From: Actinoallomurus sp963799975
GTDB lineage: Bacteria > Actinomycetota > Actinomycetes > Streptosporangiales > Streptosporangiaceae
Direction: 5' to 3'
Length of the DNA: 64,000 nucleotides
Assembly: GCA_963799975.1 (NCBI GenBank)
Contig: CAWCZF010000002.1
Coordinates: 1,302,001-1,366,000 of the forward strand
A program made the position numbers and the translations under genes. The notes under the pieces are model-generated. The model saw nothing but the letters and a program-made list of their open reading frames with translations. It made no database searches and was not told the DNA's origin. Positions within the stretch are counted from its first letter, which is position 1, and each line of letters begins with the position of its first letter. Below, in pieces: positions 48,580 to 58,154 of the stretch.

Positions 48580-49408
48580 CAGGGGGTGCCCGTCGATCGG
48601 TCGCCGCGCGGCGTCGCCGACGGCTGGCCGGTCGGCTGATCGTTCGCGGGCGACGACGAGACTGCGGCTGCCTGGGCGTCTGCGGCTGCTTCGGCGTCTG
48701 CGGCGCCTTCTCGCCCGCCGGCAGCAACGCGACCACCACCGCGCCGGCCGAGGACGCCTGGGTCACCTGGGGCGCCTCGCCGACCGGGACGGTCACCGAG
48801 ACGGTGATCTGGTCGCTCTGGATGTCGTTCTGGCCGGGCTGGACGATGTCGTAGACGGTCGCGGCCGGGGCGAGCACGGTGCCGCTCTGCACGCCGCTCT
48901 GGCCGCCCTGGGAGGCGACGGCGTACAGCGCGACGCGGTCGCCCGGCTGGAGGCCGCCGGCGGGCAGTTGGCCCGGCTTGAGCGCGAGACCGATCACGAC
49001 GCTGCCCTTGGCCACCGAGGCGCCCGTACTGATCATGCCGTTCGTGAGGAGTGCGCCCTTCACGAGCGTCACCGTCGCGAAGGTCTGCGTCACCTTGGCG
49101 CGGTCGCTCCAGGGGATGTAGTCGAGGCCGCCGGTCGCCGACAGCTGGACCTCGCGCAGGGCGGACGGCGGGATCTGCTGACCGGCCGCGACCGGCTGGG
49201 AAATACTGATCACCGGAACGCGCTGGCCGCTCACCATCACGAGGTACGCGCTGATCAGCGCACCGCCGACGATGAGCAGAACGGCCAACGCGGCCATGGC
49301 CGGCTTGCGCTCCCGCCGGGGTACGGGGATGCGCTGGCCGGCCGCCGCACCGAGCGAAGGACGCCCGGAAGTGTCGGCGACGCTCTTGCGATCACTGCTC
49401 GTCGTCAC
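48579..49408 (-). CDS. cpaB: SAF-domain pilus assembly protein (CpaB/RcpC-like), frameshifted end
   Basis: About 276 residues. One membrane helix (MAALAVLLIVGGALISAYLV) is followed by a SAF domain: ISQPVAAGQQIPPSALREVQ and VTLVKGALLTNGMI, then a beta-rich RcpC-like domain (LKPGQLPAGGLQPGDRVALY, DQITVSVTVPVGEAPQV). The Pro/Gln-rich tail needs one indel near 48665 to end at PSATPRGDRSTGTP. The start GTG 49408 is chosen for the GGAG six bases upstream; a TTG at 49504 is also in frame. It is first in the Tad operon, facing the EssC-like gene. Confidence 0.8.
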
Positions 49409-49641
49409 AGGCTGCTCCGCCAATTTCGGCTGATTGTCGGACTGGATTGCGTTTGACGGGGGGCGCGGCGAACCATCGTTCCGCCCCTTACCGCCGTGCG
49501 TCAATGCGGCGACGACAGATTGTTTGCGCAGCGAGTCCCGTATCTTGTCAAGTGATCAAGGAACGACTCCCCCCGAGCCGCTGTCTACCGTCTCCCCTCC
49601 TCTCTATTGTGGTCCCGCAGGCTGGGGATGCGGAGGGGTGA
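49409..49641. promoter_or_regulatory. Divergent promoter region between Tad and type VII-like genes
   Basis: 233 bp separating the divergent cpaB and EssC-like genes. It is less GC-rich than its surroundings (for example 49501-49560) and should contain promoters for both operons. GGAGGGG stands just before the EssC-like ATG. I see a weak symmetrical element, CTTGTCAAGTGATCAAG, at 49544-49560, but no motif I can assign to a known regulator. Confidence 0.5.
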
Positions 49642-52600
49642 ATGCGAATCTCGCTCACGGTGCTGACCGATCAAGGTCCCCGTGACGTTGTGGTCAACGG
49701 CGATTCCGATATGACGGTCGGGACCGTTGCGCGAGCACTTATTGCCACATTGAACGCCGAATCCGTTATAGAACCGCTTGCGGAAGTCGTCCGGCTCCCG
49801 AGCGCACGTTGGATCAAGGATCCCCCGCATCCGCTCTGGGCCGGCGGCCGCATGCTCGATCCGTCGGCCGCGGCGGGCCGCCTGCTCCGCGACGGCGCGC
49901 TCGTCGCCATCGCACGCGGCGGCGCGCCCGCGACCGTGCTCGCCGAGCCGACCGGCATCGCCGAAGTACGCGTCAGCGGCGGCCCGGCGGCCGGTTCCGT
50001 GCACCGCCTCGGCATCGGCGAGACGACCGTCGGCACCGGTCCCGACGTGGACGTACTCCTGGCGGACCCGTCCGTACCCGCCCATGCGTTGCAGCGTCAC
50101 GGTCGAGTCGCGACGGGTCACGGTGAGCGGCTCGGGGACACTGGACCAGGAGCCGCTGACCGGTACGGCCGAGTGGCCGCCCGGAGGGGTGCTGGCGGTC
50201 GGCGCGACGGTGCTCACCCTCGCTCCGTCGGCCGCGCCGGACGCCCACCTGTCGCCGCTCGAGGAGGGCGGGCTGGCCTACAACCGGCCGCCGCGGATCC
50301 GCGCTCAATCCGGGCCGCGCCGGATCGAGGTGCCGCAGGAGCCCGAGAAGGGCCAGCGGGAGCGGCTGCGGCTGCTCGGCTCGCTGCTGTTCGCCGCGAC
50401 CGGCATCGTCATGGTCGTCTTCACCGGCCAGTGGTACTGGGCGCTGATGGCCCTCGCGTACCCGGTCATCCAGGTCGGCGAGTGGATCGCCGACCGGCTC
50501 TACGGCCGCAAGTCGTACAAGAAGGCGATGAAGGAGTACCGCGCGAAGAAGGCGGAGTTCGACGGCGCGCTGGAGAGCCATGCGCCGCGCGGACCAGTCC
50601 GAGTGGCGTGCGCTCGCGCCGGACCCCGCCGAGGTGCTGCTCACCGCCACCGGCCCGCGCCGCCGCCTGTGGGAGCGCCGCGTCGGCGACCCGGACACCC
50701 TTCACCTCCGGTTCGGCCTGGCCGACCTGCCCGCGCGCATCGAGCTGCGGGCCGGCCGCGGCGGGGGCGACGAGCCCGAGATGCCCCCCGCGCCCGTCGC
50801 CCACGCCGTACCCGTGCCGCTGCCGCTGGCCGAACTCGGCGTGGTGGGCCTGTCCGGGGCACGCGACCGCTCGCGCGCACTGGCGCGCTGGCTGGTCGCA
50901 CAGGCCGCCGCCCTACACAGCCCGCGCGACCTGTCGATCATCGTCCTGTCGGCCGACGCCGATGCCGCGGCAGCACTGGAACTGGGTGCGCTGGCTGCCG
51001 CACTGCGCGCCGCGCGAGGGCGAGGAGTGCGTGGCGCTGATCGGCGCCGACCCGGACACCGTGGCCCGGCGCGTCACCGAGCTGGCGATCCGGATCACCG
51101 AGCGCCGCCGCGCCGCTGAGCCGTCGTCGCTGTTCGGCGCGGCTTCGGCCCCGGCCTCGTACAACATCCTGCTGGTCCTGGACGGTGCACGGCGGCTGCG
51201 CCGCGTGCCGGGCATGCCGCAGGTGCTGAGCGGCGGTCCCGGCGTCGGCCTGCACGCGATCTGCATCGACGACGACGAGCGGCTGCTGCCCGAAGAGTGC
51301 ACCGCCGTCGCCGTGTGGGACTGGGACCGCCCAACGCACGTACGCCTGCACGGCAACGGCCTCGACTCGGTCGGCGCGGTCCTGGCCGACCAGGTGACAC
51401 CGGCCTGGTGCGACCGCCTGGCACGAGCGCTCGCCCCCGTACGCGACGTGTCGCGCGACGACGCCGAGTCGATGATTCCGCATGCGACCCGGCTGCTGGA
51501 GCTCCTGCGCACCTGCCGTCCCCGACCGCCGCGCGGGTCCAGGCGGTGTGGCAGTCCGGCGGCCGTACGACGTCGGTGCCGATCGGTGTCTCCTCGGACG
51601 GCGCCTTCTCGGTCGACCTGCGGGTGGACGGCCCGCACGGCCTGATCGCGGGCACGACCGGCGCGGGCAAGTCCGAGCTGCTGCAGACGATGATCGCGTC
51701 CCTGGCCGTGGCCAACCGGCCGGACGAGATGACGTTCGTGCTGATCGACTACAAGGGCGGCGCGGCGTTCGAGGACTGCGCGTCGCTGCCCCACGTCGTC
51801 GGGATGGTGACCGACCTGGACGGCCACCTGACCGAACGCGCCCTGGAGTCACTGGCCGCCGAACTCCGCCGGCGCGAGTCCCTCCTGCTGCACGCGGGCG
51901 CCAAGGACATCGAGGACTACTGCGAGCTGTTCGACGCGGGCGAACGCCGCGCGTCCGTACGCGTGCCCCGGCTGGTCCTGGTCATCGACGAGTTCGCGGC
52001 GATGGTGGGCGAGCTGCCGGACTTCGTGGAGGGCCTGGTCGACATCGGCCGCCGCGGCCGCTCCCTGGGCGTCCACCTGCTGCTGGCCACCCAGCGCCCG
52101 GCGGGCGTGGTGACCGGCGACATCCGCGCGAACACCAACCTCCGCATCGCCCTGCGCGTCACCGACCCGGACGAGTCGACGGACGTGCTGGACGACCCCG
52201 CCGCCGCGCGCATCTCCAAGTCGACGCCGGGCCGCTGCTACGTACGCTCGGGCGCGGCCGCGCCGGTGGCCGTACAGGCGGCGCGGGTCGGCGGGCGGCG
52301 GCCGGGCAACGTGTCGTCGGCCCCGGCCCAGGTGGTGCCACTGCCGTGGTCCCGCCTGGGCCGCCCGCTCGCCCTTGCGGAGCCCGTCGAGGACGAGCGT
52401 GCGATGGTGACGGACCTGAAGGTGCTGGTGGCCGCCGTCGTGGAGGCCTGCGACCGCGCGGGCATCGAGGAACAGGCCCCGCCGTGGCTGAGCTCCGCTG
52501 CCGTCGTCGGTGACCCTGGACGACCTGCCGGCGGTGTTCGCGGACGAGGACGACGTGGCGCCGCTCGCCTTCGGCCTGACGGACCTGCCGTCGGCCCAGT

Positions 52601-54095
52601 CGCGTACGGCGCTGACACTCGACCTGGTACGCGGCGGCCACCTGTACGTCGCGGGCTCGTCCCGCTCGGGCCGCTCAACGGTACTGCGCACGCTGGCAGG
52701 TTCCCTGGCGTCCTCCTGCGCCCCGTCAGACGTCCACCTGTACGCGATCGACTGCGGCGCGAACGCCCTCCTGCCGCTGGTAGCCCTGCCCCACTGCGGC
52801 GCGGTGGTGGGCCGCGACCAGATCGAACGGGTGGAACGCCTGCTGGCCCGGCTGCACACGGAGGTGTCCCGGCGGCAACAGGTGCTGGCGGCCACGGGTT
52901 TCGCGTCCTTGGCCGAGCAGCGAGCGGCCGTCGCCCCGTCCGCGCGCCTGCCGTGGATGCTACTGATGCTCGACCGGTGGGAGGGTTTCGTCGCCGCCTT
53001 CGAGAACTACGACTACGGACGCCTGATCGACACAGTGCTGCGGCTGCTGAGAGAGGGCGCGGCGGTAGGCCTGCGCGCCGTCTTCACCGGCGACCGATCC
53101 GGCCTGGGCGGCCAGGTATCCACCGTCTTCGACGACCGCCTCATCCTCCGCATGTCCGACCCGAACGACTACAACTACGCCGGCATCAACGAACGCCACG
53201 TCCCATCAGACATGCCCCCGGGCCGCGTACTGGAATCGGTCGGCACCGGAGATGCCCTCGCTGCGCGAGTCCCAGGTCGCGCTTCTCGACTCCAACCTGT
53301 CGGGTACGGCGCAGGTCGCCGCGCTGCAACGGATCGCGCGCGAAGCGGACCGCTCCGGCGGCCATTCACGCCGCGGGCCAAGGCCGTTGCACGTCGATGA
53401 GCTACCGGTGCGTGTCACCTATGCGGAGGCCCTCGCCCTGGACGCCGGACTTCAAGGCGCCATCGCCGCTGTGGGCCCTGGTCGGGGCGGGGGGTGACGA
53501 GCTCGGCCCGCTGGGGGTCGATCTTCTGGCCGAAGGGCCGGGCTTCACGATCGCCGGTCCGCCGCGATCCGGCCGGTCGACCGCCCTGACGACCATGGTG
53601 ACGTCCCTGCTGGACCCGAAGGTCGGCGACGGTCAGGTCCCGGTCGTGCTCGTCTGCCCCCGCCGCTCCCCGCTGCGCGATCTGGAGGGCCGGCCCGGCG
53701 TACTCGCGGTCCTGGACGGAACCGCCGAGGAGGAGGCGATCGACAATGCGATCGGCGACCACAAGCGATACGTGGTCGCGGTCGACGACGCCGAACTGCT
53801 GGACAGGACGGATCTGGATGAGGCGTTGGTCGCCCAGTTGCGTTCCGCCCGTGACGGCGACCACGGCCTTCTCGTGGCGGGCACGACGGATGAGATAGGT
53901 CGCATGTACAACGGGTTCATCGCCGACGCTCGCCGGACCCGGTCGGGGATCCTGCTCGCCGCACAGTCATCGGACGACGGCGACCTTCTCGGGATACGCC
54001 TGCCACGCAATACGAGCGCAACCGGCCCAATAGGCCGAGGACTGATCGTCAACCTCGGCGCCAGCCAACCAATACAGGTGGCGCTTCCGCGCTAG
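49642..54095 (+). CDS. EssC/EccC-like type VII secretion ATPase, frameshifted
   Basis: One protein of about 1,480 residues spread over several frames. Residues 1-90 look like a beta-grasp domain (RISLTVLTDQGPRDVVVNGD, GGRMLDPSAAAGRLLRDGAL). Next is an FHA-like domain (LGIGETTVGTGPDVDVLLAD), then two membrane helices (GSLLFAATGIVMVVFTG, YWALMALAYPVIQVGEWI). Three FtsK-type ATPase domains follow. The first is active: GTTGAGKSELLQTMIASLAV, FVLIDYKGGAAFEDC, LVLVIDEFAAMVGELPDF. The second (GSSRSGRSTVLRTLAGS) and third (GPPRSGRSTALTTMVTS) have altered P-loops. This is the EssC/EccC order. At least eight indels (near 50100, 50575, 51015, 51515, 52495, 53250 and 53480, among others). Confidence 0.85.
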
Positions 54096-54142
54096 TCATT
54101 TCACGCCGTCCTGTCCAAACCCGATCGGACCCTGGCATCATC

Positions 54143-55297
54143 ATGACCGTGCGTAAACCGAAGGCCGCCGTCATCGGTGCCGCGCTCGCCCTGATCGCGG
54201 CGTGCTCGAGCACAGGCCATGAGAAGGTCGCGGCACTGCCTTTGACACCGAAGCCGACAAGGCCCGGTCAGGTCGTCATCCTCGCCGGAAATGATGCCGT
54301 GCGTGGCGACCCAACCGACGGGGCGTACGCGGTGCGCACGCACATCGAACCCATTGGCGGCCTTGCTGCGGCACCGGATGGATCCGTCTACGTCGTCGTC
54401 CGCTTCGGATCCGACGGGCGCATCGCCCACATAACGAACGACGGCAGGCTCCACCTGATGGGAGAGGCGAGCGAAGGAGACCAACTCGTCATACAGGGTC
54501 GGGTCATTTGGCAGATGAGCAATGCCCTGTCCGGAATGTTACTCTCTCACATCGACCTTGTCGATGGGAAGAAGAAAGACTACGTCGCGTGGAATGAACA
54601 AGAGAAGAGACGCATCAATGTAGTCGACACCTCAGGGCGGAAGCTGCCGGAAAAATCACTCAAGGACCTTGACACGTCCTGGGGGGGTTCAGTGGTCGGC
54701 ATCCGATGGGACGGGGTGCCAGTAATCGCCAACACTAGTGGGCAACTCTTCGAGGTCGTCGGCCAGGAAAAACTCCGGGAGTGGACGCCTCCCGGTTACT
54801 CGGACGCGGTCTCGAAGGCAAAGGGAGCGAATGCGCTGAGGGTGCGTCCCGATCTCCTGCCGACCGCACTGCTCAGTGTTCCTGGAGAACATGGCCTTCT
54901 AGTCATCAGCCCCTACGGCTTTGTCCACGTCACTCAGGACAAGCCGGCCATGGGGATCAAGTTCGCTACCTCCCGTAGCGGCCGAGAGGTGGGCTACACG
55001 TCAACGGGTGCAGTACGCCTCGATAATGGACAAATTATTCTCGTAGGCCCGAGTACAACCGTTGAAAATGGATTTCATATATTGAGCGTCCAGACAGACG
55101 GCGCCGCATCGATTACGTCCTGGGGCGATGACAAAGAATGTAAGGACTTCGATGGCCGGATGGACGCGATTTCATCGGGGGGTCCGACAGGAATCGTCAG
55201 GCGCACCGACGGAACCTTCATAGTTGCCGACTCCCTCTGCGGCAGAGTATACGACTTTGTTCTACCGCACGAGATCCCGAGCAAGCCGTTCTCGTAG
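54143..55297 (+). CDS. Lipoprotein with beta-propeller-like repeats
   Basis: 384 residues, intact. Signal and lipobox: KPKAAVIGAALALIAACSS, Cys21 lipidated. The mature protein has repeated PDGSVYVV/NDGRLHLMG-like hairpins (PIGGLAAAPDGSVYVVVRFG, RWDGVPVIANTSGQLFEVV, RRTDGTFIVADSLCGRVYDF), as in NHL-type propellers. Codon use becomes much less GC-biased than in the flanking genes. It begins 47 bp after the EssC-like gene on the same strand, so it may be a surface component of that system or protect the producer from its substrate. No specific family recognised. Confidence 0.7.
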   Translation: MTVRKPKAAVIGAALALIAACSSTGHEKVAALPLTPKPTRPGQVVILAGNDAVRGDPTDGAYAVRTHIEPIGGLAAAPDGSVYVVVRFGSDGRIAHITNDGRLHLMGEASEGDQLVIQGRVIWQMSNALSGMLLSHIDLVDGKKKDYVAWNEQEKRRINVVDTSGRKLPEKSLKDLDTSWGGSVVGIRWDGVPVIANTSGQLFEVVGQEKLREWTPPGYSDAVSKAKGANALRVRPDLLPTALLSVPGEHGLLVISPYGFVHVTQDKPAMGIKFATSRSGREVGYTSTGAVRLDNGQIILVGPSTTVENGFHILSVQTDGAASITSWGDDKECKDFDGRMDAISSGGPTGIVRRTDGTFIVADSLCGRVYDFVLPHEIPSKPFS

Positions 55298-55319
55298 CAC
55301 GAATTACCTCGCGGCGATT

Positions 55320-57782
55320 CTAGTCGCGGGACGAAGGAGCTTGATGATCGAGCGGCGGCTCGACATCATGCGTCATGAGGTCGAAGCCGTCTTTGGACCC
55401 GACCTTCGTGTGCATCGCCCAATCCACGAGCAGATCTTTATCGGATTTCGACAAACTGCCGCGCTTGGCGAATACCTCGTCCAGGCTTTTATCTTTATAG
55501 AAGCCGAGCGGGCCGTTTATGACCGCACGCTTAGCCATAGCCATGTCCAGATATAGATTATCCGCATAGTATTCATCATATCCAGAGATCTTATTCATCG
55601 CGTCTTCAAACTTCTTTTGTTTTGCATCATCGAGCTTGGCTATCAACCAGCCAGTGCCCTGAGAATAGACATCACTCATTCCTTCAACATCACCGAGAGT
55701 CTTCTTATCGGATTTTGATAGCTTCCCTTCTTTAACAGATGGCATCAAACGCGGCAGAGGAACCTTTGGAAGCATCTCGCCAACCAGGCCCTGCAGATAC
55801 TCAAGCCGACTCTTGGCTTCCAGCCATTCCTTCTTATCGATATCTACTCGATTCGTTCTTTCCATCGCATAGCTATTTATTAGGCTACCTTTGAGGAAGG
55901 CGGCCATGCTGGTTGCGTCACCCATCATTTCCGGGTGTTGTATCCCCCATGCGAAAAGCTTCTGATTGTAATAGTCCGAATCGACGACCAACTGAGCCCA
56001 CTGCTTGTTGTCCGCCGCAAAGCTTCGCAGGAACGCCTGGGCATCCTTACCGCTGATGGTGAAGAAATCTTTCCCTGTCATCGGGTCGATATTTACTATA
56101 TCGGTCCCACCAGAGTTAATATCTGCTTGCGCGATCGAGCCAAGATTCTCTCTGGCCACCTGGAAAAGCTGAGCTCGTAGACCCGATCCCATTTCGAGAC
56201 TGTGTTGGCCGCTCTTGTCGAATCCTGACGGCATCACGTTTACGTGAGCCTTCCGCAGAAGATCATCGATCTTCGCACGGCCGCCGCCCGACTTGTCCGT
56301 CCCGTTCCACCACGCCATCTCCTTCATGATGTCCGACGTCACCCGCGCCGCCTGCTCGCGGTCTCCACTCGGCATTCCGGCGCGTTGCGTCACGGCAAGC
56401 CTGAGCACGTTTCCGGCCGCGTCCCCATGGTCAAGCCAATCCGGTGCGAGTAGCAACGACGTGTAGCGATCACCCGGCAACCGGGAAAGCCAACTGAGGG
56501 CTGGCTTCTTCTCGGGATCACCGGTACGAAGATCCTCGGGCAAGAGGGACGTTGCGAGCTCGCGAGCAGCGGCCTCGTCTTTCTGGGTGCCGATTTTCCG
56601 CAGAATGTTCAGGGCAGGGTCCATGTCCGCGGCCTGGTCCGGCGAGAAGCCCCAGTCTCGGCCATACCAGTTTGGGACATGGGGACCATGGAGGTCGTTG
56701 TATCTTTGAGCTTTTTCGGCTGGGAGAGAACTGTTACCGATCTCATACGATGGATACTTCAGTCGCCACCGCAGGGACGCGGCACCGAGTTGAGCCAGGA
56801 CATGGGAGTCCCAGCGCTCGTGACTGAATTTCACCAGCAACCCTTGGCTGGGCAAGTCCGCACCGTACGCGCCCAGAGCACCTTCGGTGATGGGACGATT
56901 CTTGCTCCCTGGATGGGCCTGGCTCTCGAAGCGTGACATCGCAGCGACCGCGTCGCCGTAGTTGCCGATGATGTTCGTATCGCTCGGCTTGAGCGGAGGG
57001 CCACTGCTTCCGTTCTGCTTCCGTAGCCAATAGGGCAACTTTCCGACCGAGCCGGGCGTGACGTTGCCGAGGAAGCCGGCCAGATAGGCGGCGTACGACG
57101 GATCGCGTGAGTTTCGATGCAGGTCGCTGCCGATCGTCGCTATGTCGGCGCGGGCCTGCGGGCCGGTGCCGGCGACGCTGTGATTGAAGAGTTTCGCCTG
57201 CAGTCTGCCGAGCGCCCCCATCTCCTGCGTTCCCCACGTGTCGGAGTCCGGAACGGAGCCCATCCCTCGGTTTGGGGAGTTGCCGTCGACGAAGTGTGCC
57301 CCCACCTTGTCGGATGCTCGGGCGTACTCCGCGCGGTTACGCATGATGCCGGCCTGGGTGCCGCACCAGCGCGCCACCGACTTGCACACTCCGGTGTCCG
57401 GTGCCGGGCTGGCCGGAGCCAGCAAGGCGGACAGCTTGCCGCCCAGGCCCGGCAGAGCCCCCGAGACGGCGTCCAGGGATCGCGCCATCTGGTCCGCGAG
57501 GTCCGGGTTCAGGAGGGCGACGCTGGAACTCGGCGGCGGCGCTACCAACGGCATTCCCGGTGGTGCCGGTGGTGTGTCGTTGTTCGTCGCCTTCTCGGCC
57601 GTCCAGACCTCGTCCATCATCGAAGCCAGCGACCTGTTGTGACCGGCCAGTGTGCCCGCGAAGCGACCCGCGGCGCCGCCCTGCCACAACTGCGGGCCCA
57701 CGACGCGCGACACAGGCGCCATCAGGGACGAAATGGATTGAAGCACGCCCGCAACAGCCTGCTCATCGATCTTCTTGGCCAT
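55320..57782 (-). CDS. Large putative type VII substrate
   Basis: 820 residues, intact, unrecognised family (possibly one of the large T7SS-associated actinomycete proteins). The N-terminal 80 residues are helical with a W-x-G turn at Trp33 (VVGPQLWQGGAAGRF), like WXG100 helices. The middle is a long helical array (SHVLAQLGAASLRWRLKYPS, LAVTQRAGMPSGDREQAARV). The last third is Lys/Asp-rich (KKTLGDVEGMSDVYSQGTGW, KLDDAKQKKFEDAMNKISGY) and encoded by far less GC-rich DNA than the start. No signal peptide. It follows the WXG100 gene, separated by a strong hairpin. Secretion by the EssC-like machine and a toxin role are inferences from context. Confidence 0.65.
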   Translation of the reverse strand: MAKKIDEQAVAGVLQSISSLMAPVSRVVGPQLWQGGAAGRFAGTLAGHNRSLASMMDEVWTAEKATNNDTPPAPPGMPLVAPPPSSSVALLNPDLADQMARSLDAVSGALPGLGGKLSALLAPASPAPDTGVCKSVARWCGTQAGIMRNRAEYARASDKVGAHFVDGNSPNRGMGSVPDSDTWGTQEMGALGRLQAKLFNHSVAGTGPQARADIATIGSDLHRNSRDPSYAAYLAGFLGNVTPGSVGKLPYWLRKQNGSSGPPLKPSDTNIIGNYGDAVAAMSRFESQAHPGSKNRPITEGALGAYGADLPSQGLLVKFSHERWDSHVLAQLGAASLRWRLKYPSYEIGNSSLPAEKAQRYNDLHGPHVPNWYGRDWGFSPDQAADMDPALNILRKIGTQKDEAAARELATSLLPEDLRTGDPEKKPALSWLSRLPGDRYTSLLLAPDWLDHGDAAGNVLRLAVTQRAGMPSGDREQAARVTSDIMKEMAWWNGTDKSGGGRAKIDDLLRKAHVNVMPSGFDKSGQHSLEMGSGLRAQLFQVARENLGSIAQADINSGGTDIVNIDPMTGKDFFTISGKDAQAFLRSFAADNKQWAQLVVDSDYYNQKLFAWGIQHPEMMGDATSMAAFLKGSLINSYAMERTNRVDIDKKEWLEAKSRLEYLQGLVGEMLPKVPLPRLMPSVKEGKLSKSDKKTLGDVEGMSDVYSQGTGWLIAKLDDAKQKKFEDAMNKISGYDEYYADNLYLDMAMAKRAVINGPLGFYKDKSLDEVFAKRGSLSKSDKDLLVDWAMHTKVGSKDGFDLMTHDVEPPLDHQAPSSRD

Positions 57783-57823
57783 CCCAGCCTCACCGCGCCA
57801 ATCCCAGAACCGACAACGACCCC

Positions 57824-57867
57824 GCCGCTGAATGAGCTCCTTTCCGCCGCAGAGCTCATTCAGCGGC
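57824..57867 (-). terminator. 16-bp hairpin between WXG100 and substrate genes
   Basis: GCCGCTGAATGAGCTC and its exact complement GAGCTCATTCAGCGGC pair around a 12-nt loop. The structure begins 14 bases after the WXG100 stop and ends 41 bases before the start of the large gene, both on the minus strand. No U-tract follows. It probably works as an attenuator or RNA stabiliser so that WXG100 is made in excess of the downstream protein. Confidence 0.75.
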
Positions 57868-57881
57868 TGTACAGAGAGCTG

Positions 57882-58154
57882 CTAGCTGGTCGCGTGCTCG
57901 ATGTTCTGGGCGGACTTCTTGACGTCCTGGCCGCCCTCTTCCAGGGCGTGGGCCATCTTGTCGAAGGAGCTCTTGGCCTCCTGCCATGCCTGGCGGAAGC
58001 GTTCGGCGCCCGGGCCCCACCAGTCGTTCTGGCTATTCACAGTCTTGCCGTTGAGGTCACGGATGATCTGGTCGAGGTTCTTCGAGTGCTTGCTGAACAT
58101 GCTGGACAGGTCGTGCAGGGCGGCGAGGTTGCCTCCACGCTTGTCTCCGGCCAT
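57882..58154 (-). CDS. WXG100 family (ESAT-6-like) protein
   Basis: 90 residues, intact. Two helices joined by the W-x-G turn at Trp45 (NDWWGPGAERFRQAWQEA), preceded by LHDLSSMFSKHSKNLDQIIR and followed by FDKMAHALEEGGQDVKKSAQ. Size and layout match WXG100 proteins exported by type VII systems as dimers. Ribosome site GAAGGGAAAG precedes the ATG. It is the first gene of a two-gene unit with the 820-residue protein, and the EssC-like ATPase lies 3.8 kb away, convergent. Confidence 0.92.
   Translation of the reverse strand: MAGDKRGGNLAALHDLSSMFSKHSKNLDQIIRDLNGKTVNSQNDWWGPGAERFRQAWQEAKSSFDKMAHALEEGGQDVKKSAQNIEHATS

Noticed and set aside
49544..49560. Weak symmetry CTTGTCAAGTGATCAAG in the Tad/EssC divergent region
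   Set aside because: Imperfect and short; not enough to call an operator.
54143..55297. Lipoprotein as the immunity protein of the large substrate
   Set aside because: It is on the opposite strand and follows the ATPase gene; only shared base composition supports the idea, so it is mentioned but not called.
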